From: Hypomyces perniciosus
Lineage: Eukaryota > Ascomycota > Sordariomycetes > Hypocreales > Hypocreaceae
Assembly: GCA_008477525.1 (NCBI GenBank)
Contig: SPDT01000004.1
Location: 2,232,001 to 2,296,000, forward strand
Direction: 5' to 3'
DNA: 64,000 nt
The position numbers and the translations under genes are program-made. The notes beneath the pieces are model-generated. The model was given only the letters and a program-made list of their open reading frames with translations. It ran no database searches and was not told the DNA's origin. Numbering within the stretch: position 1 is the stretch's first letter; every line of letters starts with the position of its first letter. Positions 13,053 to 24,092 of the stretch are shown here, in pieces.

Positions 13053-14133
13053 ATGGCGGAAGCTTCTTGCAGCGGCGGAACGCCTTTTAAGCGTCTCATC
13101 GATCATCAGTCCCGCGACGTCAGCCATCATCAAGACAGACTGATCAACCACAGCGCTCCGGGCCAAAGTGTAAGCTTTCATGTCTCTCCCCCTTCTGTAC
13201 ACAAACCCTTAACTCTCTGCTCTGCAGTCTTTCCGATCTTCACCGCTACAACCCGGTCAAGGTCGCCAGGATGGATTTGGCGCATTTATGAGCGGTAACT
13301 CCGCCTTACCAGGCTTCCAGCATGATCCCGCCAGTAGACTCGCCGCACATGCCGCCTCTTTGCAGTCCGTTCATGCTGGACCAGCAGGACCTCAACTGGG
13401 ATTCTCGGGTCCTGCTCAAATCGTCCCTGCGCCGAATGCGAGCAACTGGGCAGCTGATTTCGGTCGCTTCTCTACGCAGTCAAGACCTGCCCAGAACGCC
13501 CAGCCCCACGCTGCGGCGTCCAGGCAGATGAACCAGTCGCCAGCGCAGCTCAACTTCCAGGCTGCGTTTGCTCAACCAGCGTTTGCAGCGCCGATGTTTG
13601 CTCCTCCAGTTAATGGGGCGTTCATGGAACCGGAGGCTGCTCAGCGTCCAGGGGGTCAGAATGACTTTGACCAAGAGATGGCTCGCTGGATGACAGCCCA
13701 TGGCAGCGGTAACATGGAAGATGTGGATGCTGCTATGGATCAAATGGCCCGTGAACTGGAAGAGAGCGAAACTGCAGTCGCCACAGCCGAGATCGCTACT
13801 TTGGCCCCAGAGAGCCAGACAATTCAAAACACACCTCTGACAGACCTAGAGACACCAGAGATAGGGAGCCTGTCACTAGAGCTTAAAAAGGAACCCCCAG
13901 CGCCAGCAATGGAGCAGGACCAAGTCGCGGCCGATGCCAATGGCGTTAAATCCGCCGTCGCCGAAGCCGCCGAGAAGCTCCTCGAGTGCGTGAAGCATGA
14001 GGGTGGCGAGAAGTGGCAGAACTCAGTCTTCCTCTCCCTGATGCGAGATTTCCGAGACGGTAGGAAAGACATTGTTGGAGATGAGATTCGTCCAACCGGC
14101 GAGGAAACCCCAACAGCTCAGCCCCTGACGTGA
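13053..14133 (+). CDS. PEX20: Pex20, co-receptor for PTS2 peroxisomal import
   Basis: Exons 13053-13169 and 13228-14133 encode 340 residues. The N-terminus MAEASCSGG...LIDHQSRDVSHHQDR matches the Pex18/20/21 signature, including the conserved Cys at position 6 that in this family is monoubiquitinated for receptor recycling. The middle is Ala/Gln/Pro-rich and carries a WxxxF-type Pex14/Pex13-binding motif, WAADF at residues 113-117. A conserved C-terminal stretch (GGEKWQNSVFLSLMRDFRDG) should bind the Pex7-cargo complex. Together with Pex7 it brings PTS2 cargo to the docking complex; PEX14, encoded 20 kb away in this window, is its docking partner. The in-frame ATG at 13053 starts exactly at the conserved N-terminus. 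Confidence 0.93.
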
Positions 14134-15138
14134 CGTGACGGTCAATATTTACCGTAGTAGAAGAAGAAGAAGACGAAGAAGCAGCAGCAGCCGTATCTCG
14201 ATACTGCGGTTCATCAAGACCTGGCGCGTCACCTGAAACACATAGTCAAGATCCTTGGCCCTTACGCAAGGCGTCACCGCTTTTCAGGTCTTGCGCCCGG
14301 CACCTCAGCCAAACAGCGTGGTAGATGTTTTATGGGACAGAGAGACGACATGATGAATTATATTTGCAGAAGCCCACAACTGCGGGCTGTTGGGTGAGTA
14401 TGGTTACGTCTCTCAGGGGAGTGAGAGGATGAGCAGTGCAACATCGTTGGGGATGGGTCCGTAACTTCAAGTCTGTTCCAGCATCGAGGGAATTTCGGAT
14501 TGTAGTTTCCGGAACGGGGCCGACCCGAAGGGGCATGAGATGGTTCTTGTTACAACTAGCGATATAATTAACTGTAATAACATCATTCATCACGGCGAGC
14601 TCTGACAACTCTAGTTTGGACATCTGTCAAACGACAATGAGGAGCCGTTAATATTTCTCTTGTTCCAACATCTTGGTCCGTCAACGGCATGAACAATGTG
14701 TGTAACATCTCCCGCCCGCGAATATGTGTAATGTGTAGCTGTCAGCCGATAAACCCAAACGCCCATCTATATATACGTAACTAATGTGGGCTTTGGTCCA
14801 CAAGCCATCGACAACCGAAACGAGAAGGATAGACTGAAAGATAGAACCTAGTGCCACATAAGAATCCCCCATCAACTCCAAACCCAGCCAGTATCCGAAA
14901 GCGGGTTACAGTAGACGACCAAAGCGTCCAAAGGTAAATGAATTTGAAAGCCCGCTAAAATAAAATGAAACAAACATTTTGACTTTCCCACAACAAAAGA
15001 GAAAGACCCGTATGGTTGCCAGACGTTGTTCGCCCAAACGTATTGAGCCAAGCAATTCGAGAACCAGCGTCGGAACTCATGTAATATGCAGTCGGTAGAA
15101 TGCACCTTCAACCCATTTCTGTAAGAATAGAATTGATA
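14134..15138. other. Intergenic between convergent genes
   Basis: 1 kb between the stops of PEX20 and the minus-strand membrane-protein gene. An (AGA/AGC)-rich stretch lies at 14156-14190. No gene seen. Confidence 0.65.
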
Positions 15139-17231
15139 TTACGTTGACCACGAGAGACATCCGCACGGAGTGAGAGCATATATGTCTCGAGCAATAAACG
15201 TCGGTGGCCACCCCCGTGCATCCACATGCCAGTTGCGCTGATGTGCTATTTCCGTCTGCCATGTGTTTGTGTTCTCCAAGATTTCAACTACAATGGGGTT
15301 GCCGTTGCTGTTTGTCTCATTGACCATCTCCTGGCCGTTATTGATGACACGGACTTGACGGCAGTAGGCCTTGTGGTTGAGACCAGAAACGCGCCTTTCT
15401 AAAAACTTGACCACCTTCGGGTACGCCTGCAGATCATCTGCCGTGGATAGATAGGAAGAGTTGGTTGGGAGGGACGTTGGTGTCGGAGGAGCTGAAGTCA
15501 TGATTTTCGACGTTGGGCTTGCATTTTGCCGGGGATATATAAAAATATCGAGTGTGGTGTTGGGCCATGTGCATATCCAGGGTTTGTCACCTTCCTGAGC
15601 CCCAACGCTACCCTTCGCCACCCGGGCTCCCTCAAAATGTTTGGAAAGTTTGAAGCGTTTGGTCTTTGCGGAAAAACTGCCCTCGGAGATGATGACTGTC
15701 TTGTCATATGTGATCCCCAGCCACCATGCTGGACCACGTTGAGGGTCAAAAGTATCAGTGACGAGTGTGAGTGTAAGGGGTTCCATAAATTCGGGAGGTT
15801 GCATCCCCCAGATGAACTTGGCATCTTTGGCGTTGATGGCGGTGAGATTGAGGCTGTAGGAAGACGTTGCGACCGCGGCGTCATTCGTCCTGATGTTCAT
15901 GGCGTATACATGGTAAGGCATATCGCAACTCCATGCCTGGGACTGAGTGGTGTCGTTAAAACATGATCTGGGTGCCTGATTAACAATGAGCTGTGGTAAC
16001 AGGAAGGAACCGGTAGTGAGGGGAGGTAGATCCGCTGGAACAGTTGGTATAGGATTGACACCGACGACCATCGTAGGCGTGGGAGTAGGAACGGGGCTGC
16101 ATCGGTCAAAGTTAGAACTCAAATAACAAGTACATAAATTGAGGGAAAGACGAACTAATCATTGGCGGATCTTGTGTGCGGCGACAACACTTTCCCTATG
16201 ACAGCGCCCAATACTATCCCCAAGAGGATAACACCGATGGTGAGTAAACATATTGCCCAGTAAGGCACAACCCCCCATAGCTTCTTCTTGCCTCTCCGCT
16301 GCCATTTGTTCATTTCGGGTTTCTCGGCCACTGTGTGAGCGGCAGTATTGACATCATGTTGGCTCGTCATAGATGGGCGGGATCGTGTGAGATCGAGATC
16401 CTCTTCGGTAGCGGAAAATTCGGGGTTTCGTGTCGCCACACCGATTCCCCCTGCACCAGGGATGGCTAGTTGTGGGCTGCTAGCAGTGCTTGCATTGTTG
16501 TTTGCTTCAACTGACGTCTTCTCTGCGGAGGACTCATCAGGATACCTTGTATAAGGCGGCAACTCCTCTGTGTGTCCCAATGGGCCGATCAAACCACCTG
16601 ATTCCTCTCCGTCCGGACCAATCTGCCTTCGGTAGGAATCTCCAACACCCGCAAAGCCAACGGGTATGTGCGGCTCGGGGGTGTTATCTCCATTGGGGAT
16701 GTTTTGCGTATAAAGAGCATATGGATGGGCAGGTGCGGCAGTCGAGGTCGTAGCGATGCTGAGGGTTCTCTGCTGATACATCTGATAAGGATGGGAAGGG
16801 CCAGTGGGCCCCCGGTAGGGACTTTGCGGTCGGATCTGAGGTGCATCAGTGGAAGAAGATGCCGGGCCTGATGGCAGTATTTGGCCAGCATGGGAGCCAT
16901 CGTTACGGAGAGTGAGAGAATCGTGAGCACGCAATGGTTTGGAGATGCTCAATGGGCGATTTGCCATGGATGGGTGAGCTTCGCGCGTAATGGTATCGGA
17001 AACGGAAGAAAATGGCTGTGGTTGTGATGGTGATTGGGATGTTGATTGTGAGTGTGATGTTGGCAGAAACGTGGGTGTCGGATGAGTCGGTCGGAAGCCA
17101 TCGGACACGGCAGCCGCGGCCAAATCGTATTCCTCCTCATCGTCTATAATGCTACCGTTGGATAGCCCCGATGACCTCCGCGATGACGACCTTCTATTGA
17201 ATTGAGAGGTTTTGTCTTTGAAGCGATCCAT
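15139..17231 (-). CDS. Fungal single-pass membrane protein of unknown function
   Basis: Minus-strand exons 17231-16156 and 16096-15139 give 677 residues. The intron is inferred: donor GTTCGT, a TTCTAAC branch site and a GATGCAG acceptor join the two long frames without a frameshift. The first half (about 330 residues) is Ser/Pro/Gln-rich and disordered, probably cytosolic. It ends in WQRRGKKK followed by one membrane helix (VPYWAICLLTIGVILLGIVL). The second half looks extracellular: a Pro/Thr-rich neck, then a compact domain with several NxT/S sites and paired Cys. I recognise the layout from filamentous fungi (possibly the family listed as DUF7820, from memory) but know no function. The donor is weak, so the two-exon model needs transcript support. 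Confidence 0.75.
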
Positions 17232-18729
17232 TGTCGCGAAGAAGAGATTGGCGTTGGATTGGCAAAAGTTCCGGCGACCGCGAGAGCAGTGGGGAAGGAA
17301 AAACCTCCCCGTATCGAAACAAAGAGCCCCTTGCCAAAAGTCGAGAGGTTTCGGACGACAGTTGTCGGTGTGGTCCCCCGATCGACCACGTCGAGGTTGA
17401 CACGGTCGGTCGGGTCGGGCTGGATGGCGATGTCGAAGTCGATGGGCGGCGGCGAGTGAGCGATTGAGCGAGTCGAAATCGAATTGATGGGGTGTTGTCG
17501 TAGCGATTCGCGCGGTGGTCGGATGAGATGCGGCGGGCGGAGTCAATGACAAGGGACGGCGACGAATTGCAGGTGGTGGTGGTGGTGGTGGTGCAGTTTG
17601 GATTGAGATGCACAGAAGAGGTGGGCGAGCGGATGCGTGAGATAGGCGACGAGACAAGTGGCGGCGGCGGAGCAACAAAAAGAATGGACGACCACTGAAA
17701 CCTCACTGAAGCGCCCACAGAACTGCCCAATCCTTCTGCGTTCCCCCGACGGAGCACGGCAAGTGCTGACTGGGGTAGACAGAAGCGGTTTGGCCTGCGG
17801 TTGAGAAAAGAGGGATCCGTGTCATGTCATTGGCTGAGCGCTGCTCGTATTGCCGCTGGTGGTGAGAACCGGCTCTCACTGGCCGGCTTCAAAGTTTAAC
17901 GGAAGAGCCTGACTTGCTTCAGCTGTTCAAAACAAGGGAGGCACCGTTGTTATTTTCTTTTTTTCCATCGTCTCGTTTTACTACTAGTAGTACGAAGTAG
18001 TACTTTGTATATACATACATACGGAGTATTCTCCCGTTAGATGGCTATCCAGAGTACCTACCACGACACGTGACCACTAGAGTAGTAGTAGTAGTATTGC
18101 TAGTACTGCTACTTTATACTAATACATAGAATATTAATTCGCATCTTACTAGTAGCACTATTTTTTTTCTTACCATCTCGCTGACAAAAAATCAAAGAAT
18201 CTACTTTAGTTGTTAATAAATATAGCAGTGCTATACTTTATAGTATTTCTGATCAAGAGACTTTTCCTTACTTAGTGCATGCTCCCCATAAGCGACCCAC
18301 GAGAAACGGCTGACTTTAACGCGACCTTACGAAATTCATATCCACAATTCGCACCACTGCATACAATTTCTATAATAAGGACTATTGCACCTGAGCTTAA
18401 TTCAACCCAGTACAGATGATTGGATGGATATACTACGAAGTAGTACTATCCGAGCTAGTATGAATTAGAGGCAATAAATACTATTTATTATTATTTCCGT
18501 CGACTACTCCAAAGGTTCCCGTTCTTCTTCCTCCCTTTTTTCATCACCTTGGTCAAGCTACCAGTCCACTCCAATCAACCTTCTCGTAGTATTACATTTC
18601 GTACCAACACAAAGTTTTCACTAACTCCCTCTATTCAAAAATCCAAGTGTTCATCATCGTCAACATTATCTGCGTCGCCCGTAACTTTGTACACCAACCT
18701 TCCTTAGTTTCTCAAGGCGCTGTAGTACT
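17232..18729. other. AT-rich intergenic region with palindromic words
   Basis: Includes the probable leader of the minus-strand membrane-protein gene, then AT-rich DNA (about 17940-18650) with many copies of TACTAGTAGTACGAAGTAGTACTTTG-like segments. CACGTGAC occurs at 18067. No gene seen. Confidence 0.65.
17572..17593. repeat. (GGT)7 microsatellite
   Basis: Uninterrupted GGT units about 340 bp upstream of the chosen ATG (17231) of the minus-strand membrane-protein gene. The surrounding frame is open on the minus strand but Pro/Arg-rich and unlike the mature protein. Confidence 0.9.
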
Positions 18730-19075
18730 TTAGACGTCCCAGCATTCAAGCGCCAGCCACTTCGGCCCCTCTCGGGTGTAGAAGAAAAATGGGTATTGTA
18801 GAGGGATACCCAAGGCCCCCCAGAGGTGGGTGAGGATCATGCGAATTGCCATAATGACATCAGCATCCGCATTGTGTGCTCGCAAAGTCAAGCGTCTTGT
18901 CCTCATGGAAAGTGAGAATACCCGCTTGTCGTACAACTAGTATGGGCAGGGTTAAGGTGATTTCAGAAGAGGAACCACGACGTACGTGCATCTTCGGGAT
19001 ACCAATGAGGAACATAGATCCGGGAGGATGACAAGAGAAAAAGGCTTGCTGGTCAAACGGATTCTCTGATTGACG
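18730..19075 (-). pseudogene. Decayed gene fragment, possible C-terminus of an RNase H-fold (exonuclease-like) protein
   Basis: Two minus-strand exon-like blocks, about 19075-18986 and 18936-18730, joined by a credible 49-bp intron (donor GTACGT, acceptor CTAG) without frame change. The joined frame reads FFSCHPPGSMFLIGIPKMH, then LYDKRVFSLSMRTRRLTLRA, HNADADVIMAIRMILTHLW and a terminal ALECWDV. The H-N-A-x-A-D spacing resembles the last motif of DEDD-type exonuclease-like domains, such as fungal Gfd2/YDR514C-like proteins; this is a weak resemblance. No start codon or N-terminal part is visible, since a stop lies at 19076-19078. It could instead be the last exons of a gene whose earlier exons I cannot see. 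Confidence 0.35.
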
Positions 19076-19078
19076 TTA

Positions 19079-20165
19079 TGTTCCTGCTCATCTTCGTTCA
19101 CTCTGTCCGCAGCCGACGATGGACACATTACTGTTACTAAAAACTGCTCGTTTGCAATTGATCGTTTGCGCTATTTAGGTGTGAACAGGTACCTGATAGC
19201 CGGGGATTAATTAACCTAATCTGCTAGATGCCCGCTATCTCTAGTAACCATCAGCATCCATCCGTTGTAACGGAAAGAATCCAACTGACGTTTGTCCCAT
19301 CACCGTGGCTAATCTAAACTCCATGCCACCTTGTAAATCAGAATGCTTCAGATGAATTCTCTCGCACCAACTTCCACTCAAAACCAGCGTCTAAACGCCA
19401 CGAATCGGTTCGGCGAACCGTGTATAGACTATCCAAGACACATCCTTCTCAGCTGCTAAAGTGTCCAATCAGCACTCTAGGGAGTTTACTTCCTTGCCTC
19501 CGCCGAAACACAAGCAACTTTCCGTGTGTTTCCTTCGGATGATTGCCTATAGACCATCGCGCGCTGATTGGGCTGCCGGCCACCGACACAGCCTCTTACA
19601 GTCTTCGTATCGCCTCGGTTGTCTTGTTTTGTTTCGAAGCGTACCTGTGCCAGGTAGTCTGTTGAGCTTAAGAACCATCTCCAATAGACCAAGTATGCTT
19701 ATTCTCCAACTCAGATGGGCAAGTGACTGAGAATATTCATCATCAAACCTCCCTGGGTGCACAAGGTAGAACTCATTAGCCCAGGGAACCCCTCCCTATC
19801 CTGACGCTCCACTGCATGTATCTCCATTGAGACAAACGACCTGCGGCTGATATTGCCGCGGTGTGCATGCTTGTGTGCAATGAACAGTGAAGCAACCGCT
19901 GCCGTTGTTGTCGTTCGAAAGGCCCATCTAGGCCAGCCTTTAGAGAGACTATATCTTTCGATGCCGGCCCCTTACATGTCGTATCCTCAGACATCCTCTA
20001 GCTTATACTCCATGATTTCCATCGCAGTTTAGCACTGGGCATTCTTATCGAGACCTGTCTTTCCTAGCATAATGGCCATCGCCTTGTCGCCGAAGATTCA
20101 TTAGTGCTGCCTTTCCGCAAGTTTTTAGCACTCGCTCTCTACCTCCTGAACGGATCAAACCAGTC
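19079..20165. other. Intergenic
   Basis: No recognisable gene on either strand; open frames are short and lack similarity to known families. Confidence 0.55.
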
Positions 20166-20705
20166 ATGTCCTCTACCTCGTCTTCGTCGACATCCTCGAG
20201 TTCTGGGACATCCGATACCAACACCGAATCCGAGGGAGATTGGAAGACCAAGTATGTGCCAGTCCCCAGCAAGGCTTTGTCATTGAAGTTCTTCGCGTAT
20301 GCTGCAGGAGGGACACTCCCAACTGTGGTGAAAAAGATGACGAGAAAACCCCAAAAAGATCGACATGGAACTTCAGAGTGGTTCTTTTGGGGGAGGGAGA
20401 TGCGGCTCTTCTGGGTCGCTAGTTCTGAACCACGAACTAGTCGGAGGATCTCTCAGGGCCGGGGCCGCGCCGCATCTATTCCCAGGCCTCCTGCTTTCCG
20501 ACCACCCCAACCTCTATCTGGTTTCGCCCCGGGAGGTGTTCCTCAGCACGGCGGCATAATGGGTGGTGCTCCTCCTCCACCCCCAACCGGCGGCATGAGC
20601 TCCGCGACTGCCTCTCATCCTGGATATGTCAACACTCATCCGAGGCCACCTGGCCGCTCTACGTCCAACTTTCCGGGTGGAATTCCTATCCCACCACTAG
20701 CTTGA
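20166..20705 (+). CDS. Hypothetical low-complexity protein (doubtful gene)
   Basis: An ATG frame of 179 residues. The N-terminus is almost pure Ser/Thr (SSTSSSSTSSSSGTSDTNTE), the middle is basic with little character, and the C-terminus is Pro/Gly-rich (PPPPPTGG) ending IPIPPLA. I recognise no domain. In favour: one uninterrupted ATG frame in a region otherwise without open reading. Against: low complexity, no family signature, and many filamentous-fungal genes of this kind would be spliced. It may be one exon of a larger gene or a relic. Confidence 0.3.
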   Translation: MSSTSSSSTSSSSGTSDTNTESEGDWKTKYVPVPSKALSLKFFAYAAGGTLPTVVKKMTRKPQKDRHGTSEWFFWGREMRLFWVASSEPRTSRRISQGRGRAASIPRPPAFRPPQPLSGFAPGGVPQHGGIMGGAPPPPPTGGMSSATASHPGYVNTHPRPPGRSTSNFPGGIPIPPLA

Positions 20706-22130
20706 GACTAGATGTGTGATGACTGGGGTTGGAACAGCTGTTCCCTATAACTGGCATTGTTCATGAACGGTCGGCGAAGAGGAAGGGGGGTTGCAAGGAC
20801 GCTTTGGTCTTGAACGAGACTTTTTATTTTTATTTTTTGAAGGATTCAGGTGCTCCCACCAGACCGTTGAGATGGTAGTTGCTAGCAGCATATGGGAGGT
20901 GCAGCTTCGTGCGGATCAAGGCAGTGATGAATGGAGCAAATCTGGGAGATTCGACAGGCTGTGGCAATTATCCTAGGCGGCCTCTGCCAACACCACGTTA
21001 TTAGTGCTCTCAAAGTTGAGTCACTTCGAAAGAGCAGGACTGCTATTATGGGGAGGGGGCTCTGCTCAGCCACGCGCTCCACGTGGATTAATGCATCCTA
21101 GTGGCGGCTTCACAGCCGCTGTCGTCTGTGCTCTGCGTGTCCCAGTTAATTACGTACTAAGGGTGTTTGTCATCAGAACGAGGAACTTTGTTGGCACCTA
21201 CATACATATTACGGAGTACATACGAAGTAGAAAGGGGTTGTTTGCATCGGCTAACCGTTAGTTGGAAAAAGCCGCTAGCCACAGTTAGCACGCCGTGAAG
21301 CTAATGCTACTCTTCTGCCTTTGCTCTGCAAGCTTCGAGGCAGCCTTGCAAGGCACACAGGATATTTCGCTGCTGTGACTCAGTCGGTGGTGGGCTGAGA
21401 GTGATCTGGTTTGATAGGACAGCCGATGGCGTAGTACTACTACATAGGTACTATGGGCTGCCTGGTACTTGTGCTACCTAGTAGTTTCTCCTAGCACAAC
21501 AGCCGCAGTGGCCCACTGCTACTAGTACCTAGTAGCCAGGGAAGCGTTGGGAAGCAATGAATTGGAGATTAATATCACATGAACAGTGGAGAAGACGAAG
21601 AGAAGGAGAAAACCCTTTGAAGGGAGTATCTCTGCGTGTAATTTAAATGGTATTTTAAACCGCAAAAGGGAAACACTACTACTAGCATGTAGTATTGAAT
21701 TAAGATGTAATGGAATAGTACTACTATGATTACAGTAGCGCCTCGGTTGTGGCGTGTCGATCCGAAATCTGACCCACGCAGCCTCAAACGCCAAGGCATC
21801 ACACCCCACACAACAACATTGACTCCACCAGCTTTAGGCCGCAGCAGCATTTCTATTTCTATTGCATCGTGTTTGAGCCTCACTTGAGTCTATAAAATAC
21901 TTGCCTATTCCATCCCAATGCCGACCCAACTCCCTGCAACTTCTCATCAACAAGGATACTTGAAGCAAAGTGGTCGCACCTTTCGGCGGGTTGGTTTGCT
22001 CGTCCACCTTCGTTGATTTGTTCTCGCGAAAGCGAGCGAGCGAGCGAGCGAGCATCCCATAAACGGATTCTTGTCCGTTCACCTTTTCATCTCCACTATT
22101 TCAGCATACGGACATAGCAGCTCGCCCACC
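20706..22130. other. Intergenic; leader of the BCS1-like gene at its right end
   Basis: Contains TACGGAGTA/TACGAAGTAG words near 21210 and several CTAC/TAGT-rich patches around 21430-21720. No gene seen. Confidence 0.6.
22031..22053. repeat. (GCGA)n tandem repeat in the BCS1-like leader
   Basis: About 5.5 units of the tetranucleotide AGCG, 78 bp upstream of the ATG at 22131. Confidence 0.9.
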
Positions 22131-24092
22131 ATGGATCCCCTCATCAATATCTCGGCACAGTACCCAAACGGCGTTCCAAATCCCCAGTTCGCCCTCCTCA
22201 ACTACTTCTTTCCGGGGTTCTCTGTCTTTTCATCCGCCCTACACACCTATCTCGGCATCGACCTCAACTTCTACATCCCTCTCCTTGTCGCCATCTTTGG
22301 CTTAAACTTCATATGGGGCTATATCAGTACCCAGCTCTGGTCCGTCATTGAAGAATATCTCATGTCCTCTTTCAGGGTCCGCACCGACGATGAGATCTAC
22401 AACATGTTGATGCTATGGATCTCGCGCCAAAAGTTCTCCCAAAACTCGCGGCGCTTTCTCGTCAATACTGATCTGTATTCTCGCCAGAGCTACCTCTGGG
22501 GAGGTCACGACAACGAAGACGAGGATGATGATGGGGCTGATGATGAACCCACGGTTGATATCCTAGGTCCAAAGCAAAACCTCCACTACACACCCTCCTT
22601 TGGCTCTCACCTCTTCTGGTACAAGGGCCGCCCTCTGATGTTTGAACGCATCCAGAACCAGCAACAGAACTTCCAGAGCGCTAGCGATCGTGAGGAGCTT
22701 TCAATCTCGTGCTTTGGTCGAAACCCTCAGGTTCTCAAGGATCTGTTGTTAGAGGCCCGTCAACTATACCTGAAGAAAGATGAACGCAAGACGCTCATCT
22801 ACCGTGGAGCCAGTGGTAGCTACGGCGACCCTTACTGGCAACGCAGCATGTCCCGACCCAACCGTCCTTTCTCCACCGTTATCCTCAACGAACAGGTGAA
22901 GCAGAACCTCATAGATGATGCCGCCGACTATCTCAATCCGGCCACTCGCCGCTGGTACGCCAACCGTGGCATTCCGTACCGACGTGGCTACCTCCTCCAT
23001 GGTCCTCCTGGCACCGGCAAGAGTTCGCTTAGTCTCGCCCTGGCTGGCTACTTCCGAATGAAAATTTACATCGTCAGCCTCAGCTCTATTACCGCTACAG
23101 AGGAGGGTCTTACAACACTCTTCAGCAATCTCCCCACGCGCTGTCTTGTCCTTCTTGAAGATATCGACACCGCTGGGTTGACCCACACTCGTGAAGCACC
23201 GGACTCGACTCCTGAGGTAACCACACCGACTTCATCAAGCCAGTCACCTCCGACACCTGGGGCTCCAACCTCACCACCATCAGGGCGCCTGTCGCTATCT
23301 GGCCTCCTTAACATCCTTGATGGAGTTGCGTCTCAAGAAGGACGTCTTCTTATCATGACCACCAATCATATTGAGAAGCTGGACAAGGCATTGATTCGAC
23401 CTGGTCGCGTGGATATGATCGTCCCCTTCAGCCTGGCTGATCGGACCATGACAGAAGCCATCTTCCGCGCCATCTATGCCCCCTTCGAGAGTGAGACATC
23501 TTCAAGTGAGGTCGCCAATACCAAGGACAACGATAAGCCACGGAAGACCGCTGATGAGGAGGAAGATGCGAAGGAGAGATGGGCTAAGGAGCACGCCGAG
23601 ATCACGGAGCGCATTTCAGAACTTGCCCAGGATTTTGCTGCCAAGATCCCCGACCTCGAATTCAGCCCTGCCGAGATTCAAGGCCTTCTGCTTCGACACA
23701 AGCGGTCACCTGAGGAGGCTATTGAGGTAGCGGAGGCGTGGGTCACTCAGACGCGCAAGGACAAGAAGGAGAAGGAGCTTGAGGAGGCTGAGAAGCGGCG
23801 CAAAGAGCAGGAGGAAGAGGAGAAGAAGAAGAAGGAGGAGGAGGAGGAGGAGAGAAAGGAGAAGGAAAAGGAAGAGGAGGAGAAAAAGAACAAGGGAAAA
23901 GAGGAGACAGAGACGAAGAAGAGTGAAGAGGCAAAGAAAGACGAAGATGGCAAGAAAGAGGATGCCGAGGAAAAGAAGAGCGACGAAACCGCCAAGACGG
24001 CGGAAGAAACCAAGGATGGGGACAAGGACAAGTTGAAACCTGAGGATGACAAGAAGAGCGGTGCGTCAGACTCTGAGTACGAAAGAGTATGA
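22131..24092 (+). CDS. BCS1-like mitochondrial AAA ATPase with long charged tail
   Basis: A single exon of 653 residues. The ATG is in a strong context (CCCACCATGG). An N-terminal hydrophobic segment (about residues 42-65, FYIPLLVAIFGLNFIWGY) and a BCS1_N-type region precede the AAA core: Walker A GPPGTGKSS at about 291, Walker B LVLLEDID at about 341, and the sensor/arginine-finger region LLIMTTNHIEKLDKALIRPG then RVD. BCS1 proteins sit in the mitochondrial inner membrane and export the folded Rieske protein into complex III. Fungi have several paralogues, and this one is longer than yeast Bcs1 (456 residues) because of an insertion after Walker B (Pro/Ser/Thr-rich) and a tail of about 120 Lys/Glu-rich residues. 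It may therefore be a paralogue with another client. Confidence 0.9.
   Translation: MDPLINISAQYPNGVPNPQFALLNYFFPGFSVFSSALHTYLGIDLNFYIPLLVAIFGLNFIWGYISTQLWSVIEEYLMSSFRVRTDDEIYNMLMLWISRQKFSQNSRRFLVNTDLYSRQSYLWGGHDNEDEDDDGADDEPTVDILGPKQNLHYTPSFGSHLFWYKGRPLMFERIQNQQQNFQSASDREELSISCFGRNPQVLKDLLLEARQLYLKKDERKTLIYRGASGSYGDPYWQRSMSRPNRPFSTVILNEQVKQNLIDDAADYLNPATRRWYANRGIPYRRGYLLHGPPGTGKSSLSLALAGYFRMKIYIVSLSSITATEEGLTTLFSNLPTRCLVLLEDIDTAGLTHTREAPDSTPEVTTPTSSSQSPPTPGAPTSPPSGRLSLSGLLNILDGVASQEGRLLIMTTNHIEKLDKALIRPGRVDMIVPFSLADRTMTEAIFRAIYAPFESETSSSEVANTKDNDKPRKTADEEEDAKERWAKEHAEITERISELAQDFAAKIPDLEFSPAEIQGLLLRHKRSPEEAIEVAEAWVTQTRKDKKEKELEEAEKRRKEQEEEEKKKKEEEEEERKEKEKEEEEKKNKGKEETETKKSEEAKKDEDGKKEDAEEKKSDETAKTAEETKDGDKDKLKPEDDKKSGASDSEYERV

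Noticed and set aside
12626..13090. 154-codon ATG frame upstream of PEX20
   Set aside because: Overlaps the PEX20 start in another frame, and its composition reflects the AT-rich promoter.
15139..17231. Treating the minus-strand membrane protein as two genes
   Set aside because: The first half would end right after its membrane helix and the second lacks an ATG and signal peptide near its start; a 59-bp intron with a good branch site joins them in frame.
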